From assembly GCF_900112755.1 (NCBI RefSeq), contig NZ_FOMW01000009.1, positions 1 to 64,000 of the forward strand: a DNA stretch of 64,000 nucleotides. Reading direction: 5' to 3'. Shown here piece after piece: positions 7,964 through 16,999 of the stretch; the first letter of the stretch is position 1, and each line of letters starts with the position of its first letter. Under the pieces are notes generated by a model, which saw nothing but the letters and a program-made list of their open reading frames with translations, made no database searches and had not been told where the DNA came from. The translations under genes and the position numbers were made by a program. This DNA comes from Sulfitobacter brevis. Lineage in GTDB: Bacteria; Pseudomonadota; Alphaproteobacteria; Rhodobacterales; Rhodobacteraceae.

Positions 7964-10900
7964 TGGCGAAGGCTCCAAAACGGTCGTTTCATACAGAGCT
8001 GGTCTTGAACCGCTGGATGCTCAGCCACTTTGAGGGAGGTTCGCTGTCCGCATTGAAGGGACGGTTGGGTGACATATTCCATGAAGATATCCGAGCAGAA
8101 GGACAGACCGGGTTTTTCAATCAGTTAGAGCATATGCTTGTCGACCCTGACCAAGTCAGCGCAGCTGATCTGCGCCGCTATGATCTTCACATCGTCACGC
8201 ACTGGCAGGCGATCACCAAGAAGCGCAACCGCACAGCTGGCGCAGTACTAACAATGAAATATTTTCAGTACCTGTCTCTGCTGTTTAGCGAGATCTATTT
8301 GGACTGGTATTTCAACAGGCGTCAGGCGCTTCTGGACGGGCTAAATGTCGCAATGTCTGCGTATCATGAGGAGAAGGGCGCCGAACCGTTTCGCAATTAT
8401 ACCGCCGATGATCTGAATAAGCTGGCGTTCTGGAATGCTACTGGCAGCGGGAAGACATTGTTGCTTCATGTGAACATCAAGCAGTACTTGCATTACTACC
8501 AAGCGGAAGCCGCCAACTCTTATCCAGACCGCATCATTCTGCTGACCCCGAACGAGGGACTATCAGTACAACATGTGGAGGAATTTCGCGAGTCCGGGAT
8601 AAGTGCCCAACTTTTCGACAAAAACGAAACGAGCGGTATGTATCGCGGTCGTGTCGATGTGATCGACGTTAACAAGCTGGCCGACGACACGGGTGAAAAG
8701 ACCGTTGCAGTGAGTGCGTTTGCTGGGGATAACCTTGTACTTGTCGATGAAGGCCACCGCGGAACTGGTAGTGCGGGTGGCGCATGGATGGCGCGGCGCG
8801 CCGCGCTTGTCGAGGGTGGCTTTGCATTTGAGTATAGCGCAACATTCAGTCAGTCTGTTGCGAAGGGTAAAACCATTTTAAAGGCAGAAGTTGATGTTCT
8901 CAATGCCAAGGCCAAGCTTCAGTTTGGAAAGACCTATCGCCAATTAACTGAAGCCGAACAGGCCGAGATTGTCCTGACATCGGATGACCGCGCAAGAGCG
9001 AAGATTGCGGCAGTGCGGGAAGCCTACGCCAAGGCCGTCTTGATAGACTACAGTTACAAGTATTTTTACGCTGATGGTTACGGTAAGGATTCGTTGATCC
9101 TGAACCTGCGCGAGGATGCCTATAATGAAAACGGCGACCTATATTTTACGGCATGCTTGTTAAGCTACTATCAGCAGCTCTGGTTGTGGGAGACAAAGAA
9201 AAAAGAAATTTCGGCTTTTAATATTGCCAAGCCGCTTTGGGTTTTTGTCGGCAACACGGTCACTGGTGAAGATAGTGATGTACTCGAAGTGCTGCGGTTT
9301 TTGGCGCGTTTCTTGGGAGATGAAGCTGGATCAGTTCAGCGGATCAGAAGTCTGGTTGAAGGGAATGCCCAGCTCTTAGATCCTAAGGGCCAAGATATCT
9401 TCGAGAAACGCTTTGTACCACTGATGCATAGAAATTCCGAAGATATTTACAAGGATATTCTCAAGCGGCTGTTTAATGCTGAAGCCCGTCAGCGCTTGAA
9501 ACTGGTTAATCTCAAGGCCACAGACGGTGAGCTTGCTGTGCGCGTTGGAACTTCAGAGCCATTTGCGCTAATAAACATAGGTAACGCAGCTGGGTTCTTT
9601 AAAACTGCGGCCGACGAAACAACATTTGAGACTGAAAGCGATGATTTCGGCGGCGGGTTTTTCGGTGCCATAAACTCGAACACGAGCCCGTTAAACATCT
9701 TGATTGGATCGCGAAAATTTACGGAGGGCTGGTCCAGTTGGCGAGTGTCTACAATGGGGCTCCTTAATATGGGCGCTGGTGAAGGCTCGCAAATCGTTCA
9801 GTTGTTCGGTCGTGGGGTCAGGCTAAAAGGCCAAGGAATGTCTCTAAAGCGGTCTTTGCCTGACGAGAGACCTAAGAGTGCTTTTATCGAGAAGCTGGAA
9901 ACGTTAAATATTTTCGGTGTTCGCGCAAATTATATGGCTAGTTTTAAGGACTACCTCAGAGAAGAAGGGGTAACCCCCAGCGACGAAATCTTGCATTTGG
10001 ATTTTCCGACCCAAAAGAATTTGCCAAAGGGGCTGAAGCTTAAAAGCTTGAAACTACGCGATGGTTTTGATGAAAACGGCACTGTTGGGTTCAAGCGAAA
10101 GCACTTTCCTTCTCTCTACGAGATCCCGCAAGCGCTGGCTGGAAAAATCAAGCAACCACACGTCACTGTAGACTTATATCCTCGGCTTGAGGCATTGGAC
10201 ACTACTTTTCGAGAAGGCGCTACTGCGCCAAGTGCCCGCAATTCAGGTAAGCTTTGCAAAGACGCATTCTCATTTTTCGACTGGTTCGCCATTTTTGAAG
10301 CCCTTGCACGACACAAAGACCTACGCGGTTACAGCAACCTCCGGCTATCGAAAGACCAGATCAAGTCTTTCTGCGAAGGGGACAACGAATGGTACACACT
10401 GATCGCACCTGACCTTGTTTTGTCGATCAATTCATTTGAAAACGTCAGAGCGCTGCAGGCGATTTTAATTCGACTTTTGTGTGAATTTACAGACCGGTTT
10501 TATGCCGCGATCAAGGCTGGCTTTGAGGGGGAGTTCTATGACGCGATTGTCGTGGAAGAAAACCACCCGGCAATATTAGAAAAGTACGCCCTAGAATTTG
10601 AAGGAAGTGACGAAGCACGAATGTATCACGACAAGATTGTTGCATTGAGCAACTTTGTAGCTTCCAAAGACATAGCTGCGGCTGCCGGTTGGGCAGCCAA
10701 AGGTGTTGTAGCCATCAGTTTCGAGAAGCACTTATATTACCCTCTTTTAACCAAGGAAAAAGGCTCAAACATCCCGCTTGAGCTCCGTCCCATGGCTTTT
10801 GATGCACCGAGCGAAATTCGATTTGTCAGGGATCTGGAAGAGTTCTGCAAATCGCGAAAAGGCGTCACAATCTTGGATGGAAAACGCCTGTTTTTGCTTC

Positions 10901-11280
10901 GTAACCCCTCTGTTCAGAGCAAGGGACTTGGGTTTGCAACCGCAGGAAATTTCTATCCAGATTTTTTGCTTTGGGTTGTGGACGATAGCACCGGTCAGCA
11001 GTGGTTGACACTCGTCGATCCTAAGGGAATTCGTCAGCTCTCTATCAGTGACGCAAAGTTCAATTTATTTAAGGAAATTAGGAGCTTAGAGAGCGGACTT
11101 GAGGATCGTTCGCTTGTACTCAACGCTTTCATTTTGTCTGATACCCCATATCCGAACCTTCTAAACATCCAATATCAAACGTCGAAGTTGGAGCTCGAGG
11201 AAAAGCATGTTCTCTTTATGGATGATGGGCAGCAAAATTACTTGAGCGGGATGTTTAGTAGAATTCTTGCGTCCGAATGA
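7963..11280 (+). CDS. res: Type III restriction enzyme Res subunit
   Basis: The ATP-dependent restriction subunit that works with Mod, intact over 1105 aa. It shows a superfamily 2 helicase core: Walker A as NATGSGKT (residues 158-165), the DEGH box of motif II (262-265), SATF just after (motif III), and a late motif near GEGSQIVQLFGRGVRLKG typical of type III Res proteins. A C-terminal PD-(D/E)XK nuclease is suggested by YPDFLLWVV followed by LVDPKGIRQ around residues 998-1025. The start codon overlaps the end of mod, indicating one operon. If mod is truly dead, an active Res alone would be idle rather than toxic, because type III cleavage normally needs the Mod partner. Confidence 0.92.
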   Translation: MAKAPKRSFHTELVLNRWMLSHFEGGSLSALKGRLGDIFHEDIRAEGQTGFFNQLEHMLVDPDQVSAADLRRYDLHIVTHWQAITKKRNRTAGAVLTMKYFQYLSLLFSEIYLDWYFNRRQALLDGLNVAMSAYHEEKGAEPFRNYTADDLNKLAFWNATGSGKTLLLHVNIKQYLHYYQAEAANSYPDRIILLTPNEGLSVQHVEEFRESGISAQLFDKNETSGMYRGRVDVIDVNKLADDTGEKTVAVSAFAGDNLVLVDEGHRGTGSAGGAWMARRAALVEGGFAFEYSATFSQSVAKGKTILKAEVDVLNAKAKLQFGKTYRQLTEAEQAEIVLTSDDRARAKIAAVREAYAKAVLIDYSYKYFYADGYGKDSLILNLREDAYNENGDLYFTACLLSYYQQLWLWETKKKEISAFNIAKPLWVFVGNTVTGEDSDVLEVLRFLARFLGDEAGSVQRIRSLVEGNAQLLDPKGQDIFEKRFVPLMHRNSEDIYKDILKRLFNAEARQRLKLVNLKATDGELAVRVGTSEPFALINIGNAAGFFKTAADETTFETESDDFGGGFFGAINSNTSPLNILIGSRKFTEGWSSWRVSTMGLLNMGAGEGSQIVQLFGRGVRLKGQGMSLKRSLPDERPKSAFIEKLETLNIFGVRANYMASFKDYLREEGVTPSDEILHLDFPTQKNLPKGLKLKSLKLRDGFDENGTVGFKRKHFPSLYEIPQALAGKIKQPHVTVDLYPRLEALDTTFREGATAPSARNSGKLCKDAFSFFDWFAIFEALARHKDLRGYSNLRLSKDQIKSFCEGDNEWYTLIAPDLVLSINSFENVRALQAILIRLLCEFTDRFYAAIKAGFEGEFYDAIVVEENHPAILEKYALEFEGSDEARMYHDKIVALSNFVASKDIAAAAGWAAKGVVAISFEKHLYYPLLTKEKGSNIPLELRPMAFDAPSEIRFVRDLEEFCKSRKGVTILDGKRLFLLRNPSVQSKGLGFATAGNFYPDFLLWVVDDSTGQQWLTLVDPKGIRQLSISDAKFNLFKEIRSLESGLEDRSLVLNAFILSDTPYPNLLNIQYQTSKLELEEKHVLFMDDGQQNYLSGMFSRILASE

Positions 11281-11617
11281 AGGCACATTTGCCACAACCT
11301 GGTCTTTTGAATTGGCTATTTTGGTATAGCTTAGTATCGAAGGTATAGCTTGGTAACAAACGGAGGAAGGGAGAGACTGTAATGCGTCTTAGAAATGAAA
11401 TGTCTGTTAAGCCGGTTCGTCTCGCACTATGTTTAGTTGCAAAATAAGCTTGTCAGCAACCCCGGGAAACGCTGAGGCTTTTAAGTCTACCTGAAAATCG
11501 CTACGCCTTCGAGCACCTACGACCTCGCAATGTACTGTATACGATAAACTCGACACGTCGTGTCATCGTTGTAGATATTATACTCAACTACTAATCCCGA
11601 ATTGGTGCAAAATAAAT
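11281..11617. other. AT-rich intergenic stretch with direct repeats and a tiny ORF
   Basis: Between res and the membrane protein. It contains two copies of GGTATAGCTT (11323-11332 and 11342-11351, 19 bp apart), which could be a regulator binding site. A GGAGGAAGGGAGAG stretch then leads to a 21-codon ORF (ATG 11382 to TAA 11447, MRLRNEMSVKPVRLALCLVAK). The purine stretch is a plausible ribosome site but rather far from the ATG. The tiny ORF is not recognised and may be meaningless. The remaining 170 bp ahead of the next gene shows nothing clear. Confidence 0.3.
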
Positions 11618-13018
11618 ATGTCAAGCGATAATAGTGCGGATTCGTTTCAAGATCCCGATAGTCTATTGGACTTCTACAAATATTTGACGGTAGCGGCCTT
11701 TGTAGTACTATCGCTATTGTTCTTGTGGTACTTCGTCGCGTTCTTAATTGCGAAAAGTGAAAGCGAACTTGGCGGCCTTCGTCCGAGTTTGTCTTGGATC
11801 AAGGTAAACACCGAAGCAGTCTCGGCTCCATTCGGCCTCATCTTGTCATCGGCCGTTGCGTTCGCAGGTTCTTTAGTTGCGATTAAACTCTCCAATAATG
11901 CACTGCGGTTAACGAAGCAGTCCGGTAAACAGCAGGCCGAGCAAATGCGTATTGATCGGCATCAGAAAGCCATTGAAATTTGTAGTATTATTTCTCCTGT
12001 CGCTTCGGAAGTTGATCTAGCGGCTAGGCAGGTAACTGACGCAATTCTCACGGGTCTAGCCATGGCATCGTCGCACACTAATAGACTTCTCGCCGAACTA
12101 GCTGATTGTGGAGAATCGGATAACTCTGTTTATCCGCCTCGGACATATGTCACCCGAACCCAGGTCCGCAATGCTGTTACTGAGTTAGCGCTGGTGCTGC
12201 ATCTCTCAGGGATACTTTCGGGCATTTCAACAGGCCTATTTCGGCTTTACCAATCATATGGCGGAGCATCCGGAATCGATACAGCGTCGTTGAATTGGAA
12301 GCCGCACTCGAGCAAGCTCCAGGAGCGCTTCTTACTCGAATATTCCAGATTAGATAGCAGCCAAAGCGCTGAATGGGATGCCTCTATTGTAGATGGGCTG
12401 GATCATCGTCCCAAGGTTCAGCGTTTGCTTGATCAAGTCGCGCAAATGAATCCTCGCGAAACTGCCGCATATTTGCGAGCTCAAGCAGGTGCGTTAGATG
12501 CCGATTCAATTACTGACGCATTCATGGAGTACTTTGGCGGAATCGTTCATTTAGGTTCAAACCCAGAGGCCCTCGTTGGTACAGGAGGTATGAATAGAAT
12601 ATCTGAGGATGCCAATCAGCTCTTTTTCGCGGCCCTTTTTGGATTACGAAGAATGTCTGCGACGTTCGGATACGTAAACCCTGATGATATCGACATCTCA
12701 ACTGAGAGAAATGTATACTATTACCGCGTAAATACCGGCATCCCAGTAATGCTCAAGGTATTAGATAGCCTTCCGTCCAGTCACGCCGTTGAGAAGGAAT
12801 TTTCCAGACTTACTGTGTCTATGACGAGGACTTTTGAAAGCGTTAAAAAATCGGAGGATGGTTCGCTTCAGGAATATGTTGAAAACTTCTTGCGGATTCA
12901 CACTGCCAACCACGACGGAAACAGGGATGCTCTCAATAACATCCGAAACCAACTTATTGCACTTATAGAAGAGAACGGCGGTATTGATACTGGTGTATTT
13001 ATCGTAAAGCAGGTCTAG
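11618..13018 (+). CDS. Two-helix membrane protein of unknown function, 466 aa
   Basis: The function is not recognised. Two predicted membrane helices lie at residues 22-45 (YLTVAAFVVLSLLFLWYFVAF) and about 70-90 (APFGLILSSAVAFAGSLVAI), separated by a short loop. A basic, helical cytoplasmic stretch follows (LRLTKQSGKQQAEQMRIDRHQK) and then a soluble domain of about 350 residues with no motif I can name. The layout (short membrane anchor plus large cytoplasmic part) resembles sensor or effector proteins found in defence islands. It directly follows a type III restriction system in accessory DNA, but that link is only positional. It is AT-rich like its island neighbours. Confidence 0.65.
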   Translation: MSSDNSADSFQDPDSLLDFYKYLTVAAFVVLSLLFLWYFVAFLIAKSESELGGLRPSLSWIKVNTEAVSAPFGLILSSAVAFAGSLVAIKLSNNALRLTKQSGKQQAEQMRIDRHQKAIEICSIISPVASEVDLAARQVTDAILTGLAMASSHTNRLLAELADCGESDNSVYPPRTYVTRTQVRNAVTELALVLHLSGILSGISTGLFRLYQSYGGASGIDTASLNWKPHSSKLQERFLLEYSRLDSSQSAEWDASIVDGLDHRPKVQRLLDQVAQMNPRETAAYLRAQAGALDADSITDAFMEYFGGIVHLGSNPEALVGTGGMNRISEDANQLFFAALFGLRRMSATFGYVNPDDIDISTERNVYYYRVNTGIPVMLKVLDSLPSSHAVEKEFSRLTVSMTRTFESVKKSEDGSLQEYVENFLRIHTANHDGNRDALNNIRNQLIALIEENGGIDTGVFIVKQV

Positions 13019-13514
13019 TTGTCCTTAAGAGGAACTGGTTTATGTACTGAAACATCCACTTTGCTGATACCCTTGTGGAAAACGAGACAACAATTTGAAT
13101 TGGCCTAACAGCCAATGCGCCTTGGAACGTGCTTGCTATATGAGGGCCGCTCGCTCCAAGGCGCGAAGAACCCCTAACCTAATATTGCTCCGCATTCTTA
13201 GCAGATTCCTACGCCGCCGTGCACACTCAGAACGTTCTCCACTCTGCTCAGTCAGACCAGACGCGAATGCGGAATAAGTCGTGAGACTATATGGCGGCTA
13301 TGCGATTCAGACCTCCGGAAAAACGCCATTTCCTTCTTCCTTTTACATATAAGATTTGCATTCTACGTGAATAACATGAAGGGGTCCATATTGAGCACAA
13401 AAGTTTGTTGTAAGTCGATAGGGGGAAACCACTAGACTGCTTTAGATGGCAACGATGTTCATACAGTAACAGTAACAGTAAAGTTTAAGCTGTATCGCAG
13501 TGCAGGTAAGAGAA
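13019..13514. other. Gene-free island edge with two hairpins and a short tandem repeat
   Basis: No gene is supported in this interval. Two neighbouring stem-loops follow the membrane-protein gene: ATTGGC-ctaaca-GCCAAT (13099-13116) and a 10-bp perfect stem GCGCCTTGGA/TCCAAGGCGC (13117-13126 and 13155-13164) with a 28-nt loop. Neither is followed by a T-run, so they are not simple terminators. A three-fold ACAGTA tandem repeat lies near 13460-13480. A 60-codon plus-strand ORF at 13095-13277 spans the hairpins and looks like chance coding. Confidence 0.4.
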
Positions 13515-13570
13515 GAACCGCGGACCTACTGATTACAAATCAGTTGCTCTACCAGCTGAGCTATAGGGGC
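13515..13570 (-). pseudogene. tRNA-Thr(TGT), 3'-truncated
   Basis: Read on the minus strand from 13570, the sequence gives a 5' acceptor strand GCCCCTA, a D-arm TAGCTCAGCTGGTAGAGC, an anticodon arm ACTGA-TTTGTAA-TCAGT with anticodon TGT, the variable loop and the start of the T-arm (CCGCGGTTC). It then diverges where GAATCC and the pairing TAGGGGC would be expected. The last 18-20 nt of the tRNA, including the 3' acceptor strand, are missing. Islands commonly integrate in exactly this part of tRNA genes and normally restore it. Here the restoration has been lost, which marks the boundary between accessory DNA on the left and core genes on the right. Confidence 0.85.
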
Positions 13571-13787
13571 AAACGCGCTTGGCGTTTTGGGCTTGGCCAT
13601 CTTAGGCGTTCGCGTGGCCGTTCTTTAGTAGATCATCGAAACGGATGCAAGTGGCCTCGGCAGCATCGGGGGCAAGAATTTTACCGTGCTGTCATTATGC
13701 GGTTTTACCCCAGCTATTTGCAGTTTTACTCCCCCCGTCAGAGCGGCTATTCAGGCGCCATCGTACACAACCCAAGAGCGGATAGAA

Positions 13788-14663
13788 ATGCAGCTGGTTT
13801 TGCACACAGGCGCCCATTACACCGAAGAAGAGCGGCTGTTGAAATGTCTGCTGCGCAACACAGATGATTTCGTCCAGCGCGGGATCTCCGTGCCGGGGCC
13901 GACCAGTTTTCGTGCATTAATGCGCGACACGCTGAATGCGATGGACCGCAAGCCTGCGGCAGAAAACGCCCGCGACGTGCTGCTGGATATGATTCTTGAT
14001 GATTCCACGCCGGAGCGGGTGATCCTGTCAGATCCGAACTTCTTCCGCACGCAAGGCACAGCCGTGAGGGAAGGGGTCCTGTACCCTGATGCGCCCAAGC
14101 GGATGATGCACATGGGGCAGATCTTCGCGGCCGACGAGCTTCGGATATTTCTAGCGATCCGTAACCCCGCGTCCTTGCTGCCGATCCTGTACGATAAAGC
14201 GCTTGAAAAAGAAGACGACAAATTCTGGGGCGGCCGCGCGCCCAGCGATGTACGTTGGTCCGAGACTGTGCTGGCGATCCGCCAGTCGGCGCCGCAAATT
14301 CCGATCACGCTGTGGTGCAATGAAGATACGCCGCTGATCTGGTCTCAGATCATTCGCGAGCTTGCTGGCCTTGAGCCGGATGAGAAAATCCACGGCGGCT
14401 TTGATTTGTTGAACCAGATCATGTCCAAGGAGGGAATGATGCGGTTTCGCAGCTATATCGATACCCATCCTGACATGTCCGAGATGCAAAAACGTCGGGT
14501 GATTGCCGCGTTCCTGGATAAATTTGCGCTCGAAGAAGAGATCGAGGAAGAGCTCGATATGCCCGGCTGGACCGAAGAGCTCGTCGAGGAATTGACCGAT
14601 ATTTACGACGAGGATGTCGAGCTGATCCAGCAGATCCCCGGCGTGACCGTAATTTTGCCCTAA
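13788..14663 (+). CDS. Conserved hypothetical protein, 291 aa
   Basis: I do not recognise a named family. The start is set at ATG 13788 (MQLVLHTGAHYTEEERLLKCL) because the protein-like sequence begins there; the longer frame upstream reads as junk. The beginning (LHTGAHYTEEERLL, then FVQRGISVPGPTSF) resembles the start of sulfotransferase-like proteins, but no P-loop for PAPS is evident. The C-terminus is very acidic (LEEEIEEELDMPGWTEELVEEL). It is the first intact core gene after the truncated tRNA, and it ends against a strong hairpin shared with the convergent decarboxylase gene. Confidence 0.7.
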   Translation: MQLVLHTGAHYTEEERLLKCLLRNTDDFVQRGISVPGPTSFRALMRDTLNAMDRKPAAENARDVLLDMILDDSTPERVILSDPNFFRTQGTAVREGVLYPDAPKRMMHMGQIFAADELRIFLAIRNPASLLPILYDKALEKEDDKFWGGRAPSDVRWSETVLAIRQSAPQIPITLWCNEDTPLIWSQIIRELAGLEPDEKIHGGFDLLNQIMSKEGMMRFRSYIDTHPDMSEMQKRRVIAAFLDKFALEEEIEEELDMPGWTEELVEELTDIYDEDVELIQQIPGVTVILP

Positions 14664-14709
14664 GCGGGCAGGCGGGTTTAACGCCTATCGCATACTTGTG
14701 CAGATCTAA

Positions 14710-14743
14710 TCGGGCCCTGCAGGAGCGCTCCGGCAGGGCCCGA
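14710..14743. terminator. Bidirectional hairpin between convergent genes
   Basis: TCGGGCCCTGC and GCAGGGCCCGA form a perfect 11-bp stem around a 12-nt loop, lying between the stop of the 291-aa gene and the stop of the decarboxylase gene. There is no long T-run on either side, so termination strength is uncertain, but the position suits a shared terminator. Confidence 0.6.
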
Positions 14744-14746
14744 TGC

Positions 14747-16159
14747 TCATGAAAGCTGGGCGGCGATCTCGCAGATCACTTCATAGGCGATATCGACGTC
14801 ATCCGATGTGCAGGTAAATGCGCCCGCCTGAAAGCGGATCACCAAGGCGCCCTCGACGCGGGTTTGAGTCAGGTAGATACGCCCGTCCGCATTGATTGCA
14901 TCCAGCAAACGCTGGTTCAGCGCATCGCAGTCAGCCGTACCCCCGGGCGCATAGCGGAAGGTAAAGAGCGACAGCATCGGCGCAGTGACAATCTCGAAAT
15001 CAGGAGTGCCCTCAAGCTTCTGCGCGAGGTTTGTAGCCCAAGAGACATGATTGCGGATCATCTCACGTAGGCCATCAAGGCCATGGGCGCGGATCAGAAA
15101 CCATAGTTTGAGCGCACGGAACCGCCGCCCCAAGGGCACGGACCATTCGGAATAGTTGACAATCCCGTCAGCGCCTTGGGTTTTGAGGTATTCCGGCTGG
15201 ATCGCCAAGGTTTTCACAAGGCTCGACGGGTCGCGCAGGAAATGCGTTGTGCAATCAAACTGCGCGCCAAGCCATTTATGCGGGTTCAGAACCACACTGT
15301 CGGCATCCTCGACACCTTTCCAGAGGGTTTGAAGCTCGGGGCAGATCATCGCAGCACCCGCCCAAGCCGCGTCCACATGGGTATAGAGCCCCTCAGCGCG
15401 GGCTATCTCCATCACAGCCGCGATGTCGTCCACAGCGCCGTTGCTGGTGCCGCCGACGCAGCAGATGATCCCTGCGGGGATCATGCCTGCGGCACGGTCG
15501 GCAGTGATGGCCTCACGCAGGGCGCCTGCATCCATGGCGCGGGTGGCGCCACCGGTGGGGATGCGCACCAGATTAGCCTCGCCTATCCCCGCGATCCAGA
15601 TCGCACGATCCACCGAAGTATGGACCTCGCTTGAGGTATAGATCCGCAAGGTCGGTTGTCCCGCCAAACCCGCGGTATTGCCCTGCCAATCAAGTGTACG
15701 TTCGCGCATGGTCAGCACTGCACAAAGCGTCGCAGTGCTGGCGCTGTCCTGGATCACGCCTGCAAATCCTTCGGGCAGGCCGATGGCCTGGCGCATCCAG
15801 TCACAAACGCGGGTTTCCAGCTCGGTCGCGGCGGGGGAGGTTTGCCACAGCATGCATTGCGCGGCGATGGCGCTGACATAATATTCAGCCAAGACCGACA
15901 CCGGCGCGGCATTGGCGGGGAAATATGCAAAGAAGCGCGGATGCTGCCAATGGGTCATGCCCGGCATGATCGTCGTTTCAAGATCGCCGAGAATATCATC
16001 CAGCGGCTGCGGGGCATCCGGGGGCGAAAGCGGCAATTGGGCCAAGATATCGCCGGGCTTGGTCTGTGCCCTGACGGGGCGCTCACGCAGGCCTGCGTGA
16101 TAGTCGGCTGCCCATTTCGCCGCATCTGCGCCGTGCTTTTCGAATTCGTCCCAGTTCAT
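14747..16159 (-). CDS. PLP-dependent aromatic L-amino-acid decarboxylase family
   Basis: Group II pyridoxal-phosphate decarboxylase (DDC/tyrosine decarboxylase type), which removes CO2 from aromatic amino acids. The start is placed at MNWDEFEKHGADAAKW (16159), which matches the family's N-terminus; the upstream extension in the same frame is not protein-like. It has HWQHPRFFAYFPANA near the N-terminus, the PLP-contacting stretch THVDAAWAGAA, and the Schiff-base lysine K295 in NPHKWL. Its length of 470 aa is normal. The exact substrate cannot be told from sequence. No partner gene is next to it: a J-domain gene lies 140 bp upstream on the same strand. Confidence 0.88.
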   Translation of the reverse strand: MNWDEFEKHGADAAKWAADYHAGLRERPVRAQTKPGDILAQLPLSPPDAPQPLDDILGDLETTIMPGMTHWQHPRFFAYFPANAAPVSVLAEYYVSAIAAQCMLWQTSPAATELETRVCDWMRQAIGLPEGFAGVIQDSASTATLCAVLTMRERTLDWQGNTAGLAGQPTLRIYTSSEVHTSVDRAIWIAGIGEANLVRIPTGGATRAMDAGALREAITADRAAGMIPAGIICCVGGTSNGAVDDIAAVMEIARAEGLYTHVDAAWAGAAMICPELQTLWKGVEDADSVVLNPHKWLGAQFDCTTHFLRDPSSLVKTLAIQPEYLKTQGADGIVNYSEWSVPLGRRFRALKLWFLIRAHGLDGLREMIRNHVSWATNLAQKLEGTPDFEIVTAPMLSLFTFRYAPGGTADCDALNQRLLDAINADGRIYLTQTRVEGALVIRFQAGAFTCTSDDVDIAYEVICEIAAQLS

Positions 16160-16299
16160 CTTAGGCCTCGCCTGCGCTGCCCGGCGGACTGCGCAGGGCG
16201 GGTGGTTTCCATCAGGGCCATGTGCCGGTTGAGGCAACGTTTGACCCCACAATCGGCGCGGGCAGATCGCCCGAACGAACGCCTGTGTGGGAACGGAAC

Positions 16300-16926
16300 T
16301 TAATCTCTGAAGTTACGGCTGCCCTTAATCTGGTCCCAAGCCCAGACAACTTCCTGAAGCTGCTCTTCCTGACTGCGATCGCCGCCGTTCATGTCGGGGT
16401 GTAATACCTTGATGAGCGCTTTGTAGGCCTTGCGCACTTCGGGCTTGCTCCAAGTATCTTTAACTTCCAGAATTTCGACAGCGCGGCGCTCGGTCGGGGG
16501 CAGGCGACGTCCGGCCTGCGGTCCACGGCCCGGGTTCTGCGTGGCATTCTTGCCCAAAACCTGATGCGGATCCTCAATGCCCAAACGGGCCCAAGCACGT
16601 GCCTCAGGGTCGCCCAGCGGCTTGGTTGTCCGTTCCCAGACCTTGTCTTTGGTCAACTGCGCGTTCAGCTCGGCCTCGGTGGTGCCGTCAAAGAAATTCC
16701 ATTTGAGGTTATATTCACGCACATGCTGCTGGCAGAACCAGAAATAGTCGTCGAGCACATCCGGCGCTTTGGGCGCACGAAACTTGCCTGCTTCCTGACA
16801 GTCTTCATGATCGCACAGCCGCGTCGATGTTTCAGACGCGCCCGACATGCCCCGACGACCACGGGGGTTCTTCTTTTTCGAGGTCGACACGGACATGTCG
16901 AATCCGAAGGGATCAGGTTTTGGCAT
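16300..16926 (-). CDS. J-domain (DnaJ-like) protein
   Basis: 208 aa with a C-terminal J domain (about residues 148-208): the HPD signature is at 176-178 (VLHPDMNGG), preceded by a helix KPEVRKAYKALIK. The N-terminal part has a Cys/His-bearing segment (CDHEDCQEAGKF, then FCQQHVREYN) that might bind metal. J-domain proteins of this layout, with the J domain at the C-terminus, probably stimulate Hsp70 on specific clients. It is divergent from the BolA-like gene with a 73-bp gap, a pairing I associate with Rhodobacterales genomes. Confidence 0.9.
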   Translation of the reverse strand: MPKPDPFGFDMSVSTSKKKNPRGRRGMSGASETSTRLCDHEDCQEAGKFRAPKAPDVLDDYFWFCQQHVREYNLKWNFFDGTTEAELNAQLTKDKVWERTTKPLGDPEARAWARLGIEDPHQVLGKNATQNPGRGPQAGRRLPPTERRAVEILEVKDTWSKPEVRKAYKALIKVLHPDMNGGDRSQEEQLQEVVWAWDQIKGSRNFRD

Positions 16927-16999
16927 AGTTGGGACCTTTCCGACTCAGGCAGGTGACTTTAGACCCTGTGGAGCGAGATTGAAGGGGGCTTTGAAAAAA

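Noticed and set aside
13099..13180. Integron attC site at the two hairpins
   Set aside because: A GCCTAAC-like box is present, but no GTTRRRY partner box is found on the other side and no integron integrase is in the window.
13544..13867. 107-codon plus-strand ORF starting in the tRNA remnant
   Set aside because: It runs through the truncated tRNA and out of frame into the 291-aa gene; no ribosome site and no protein-like sequence.
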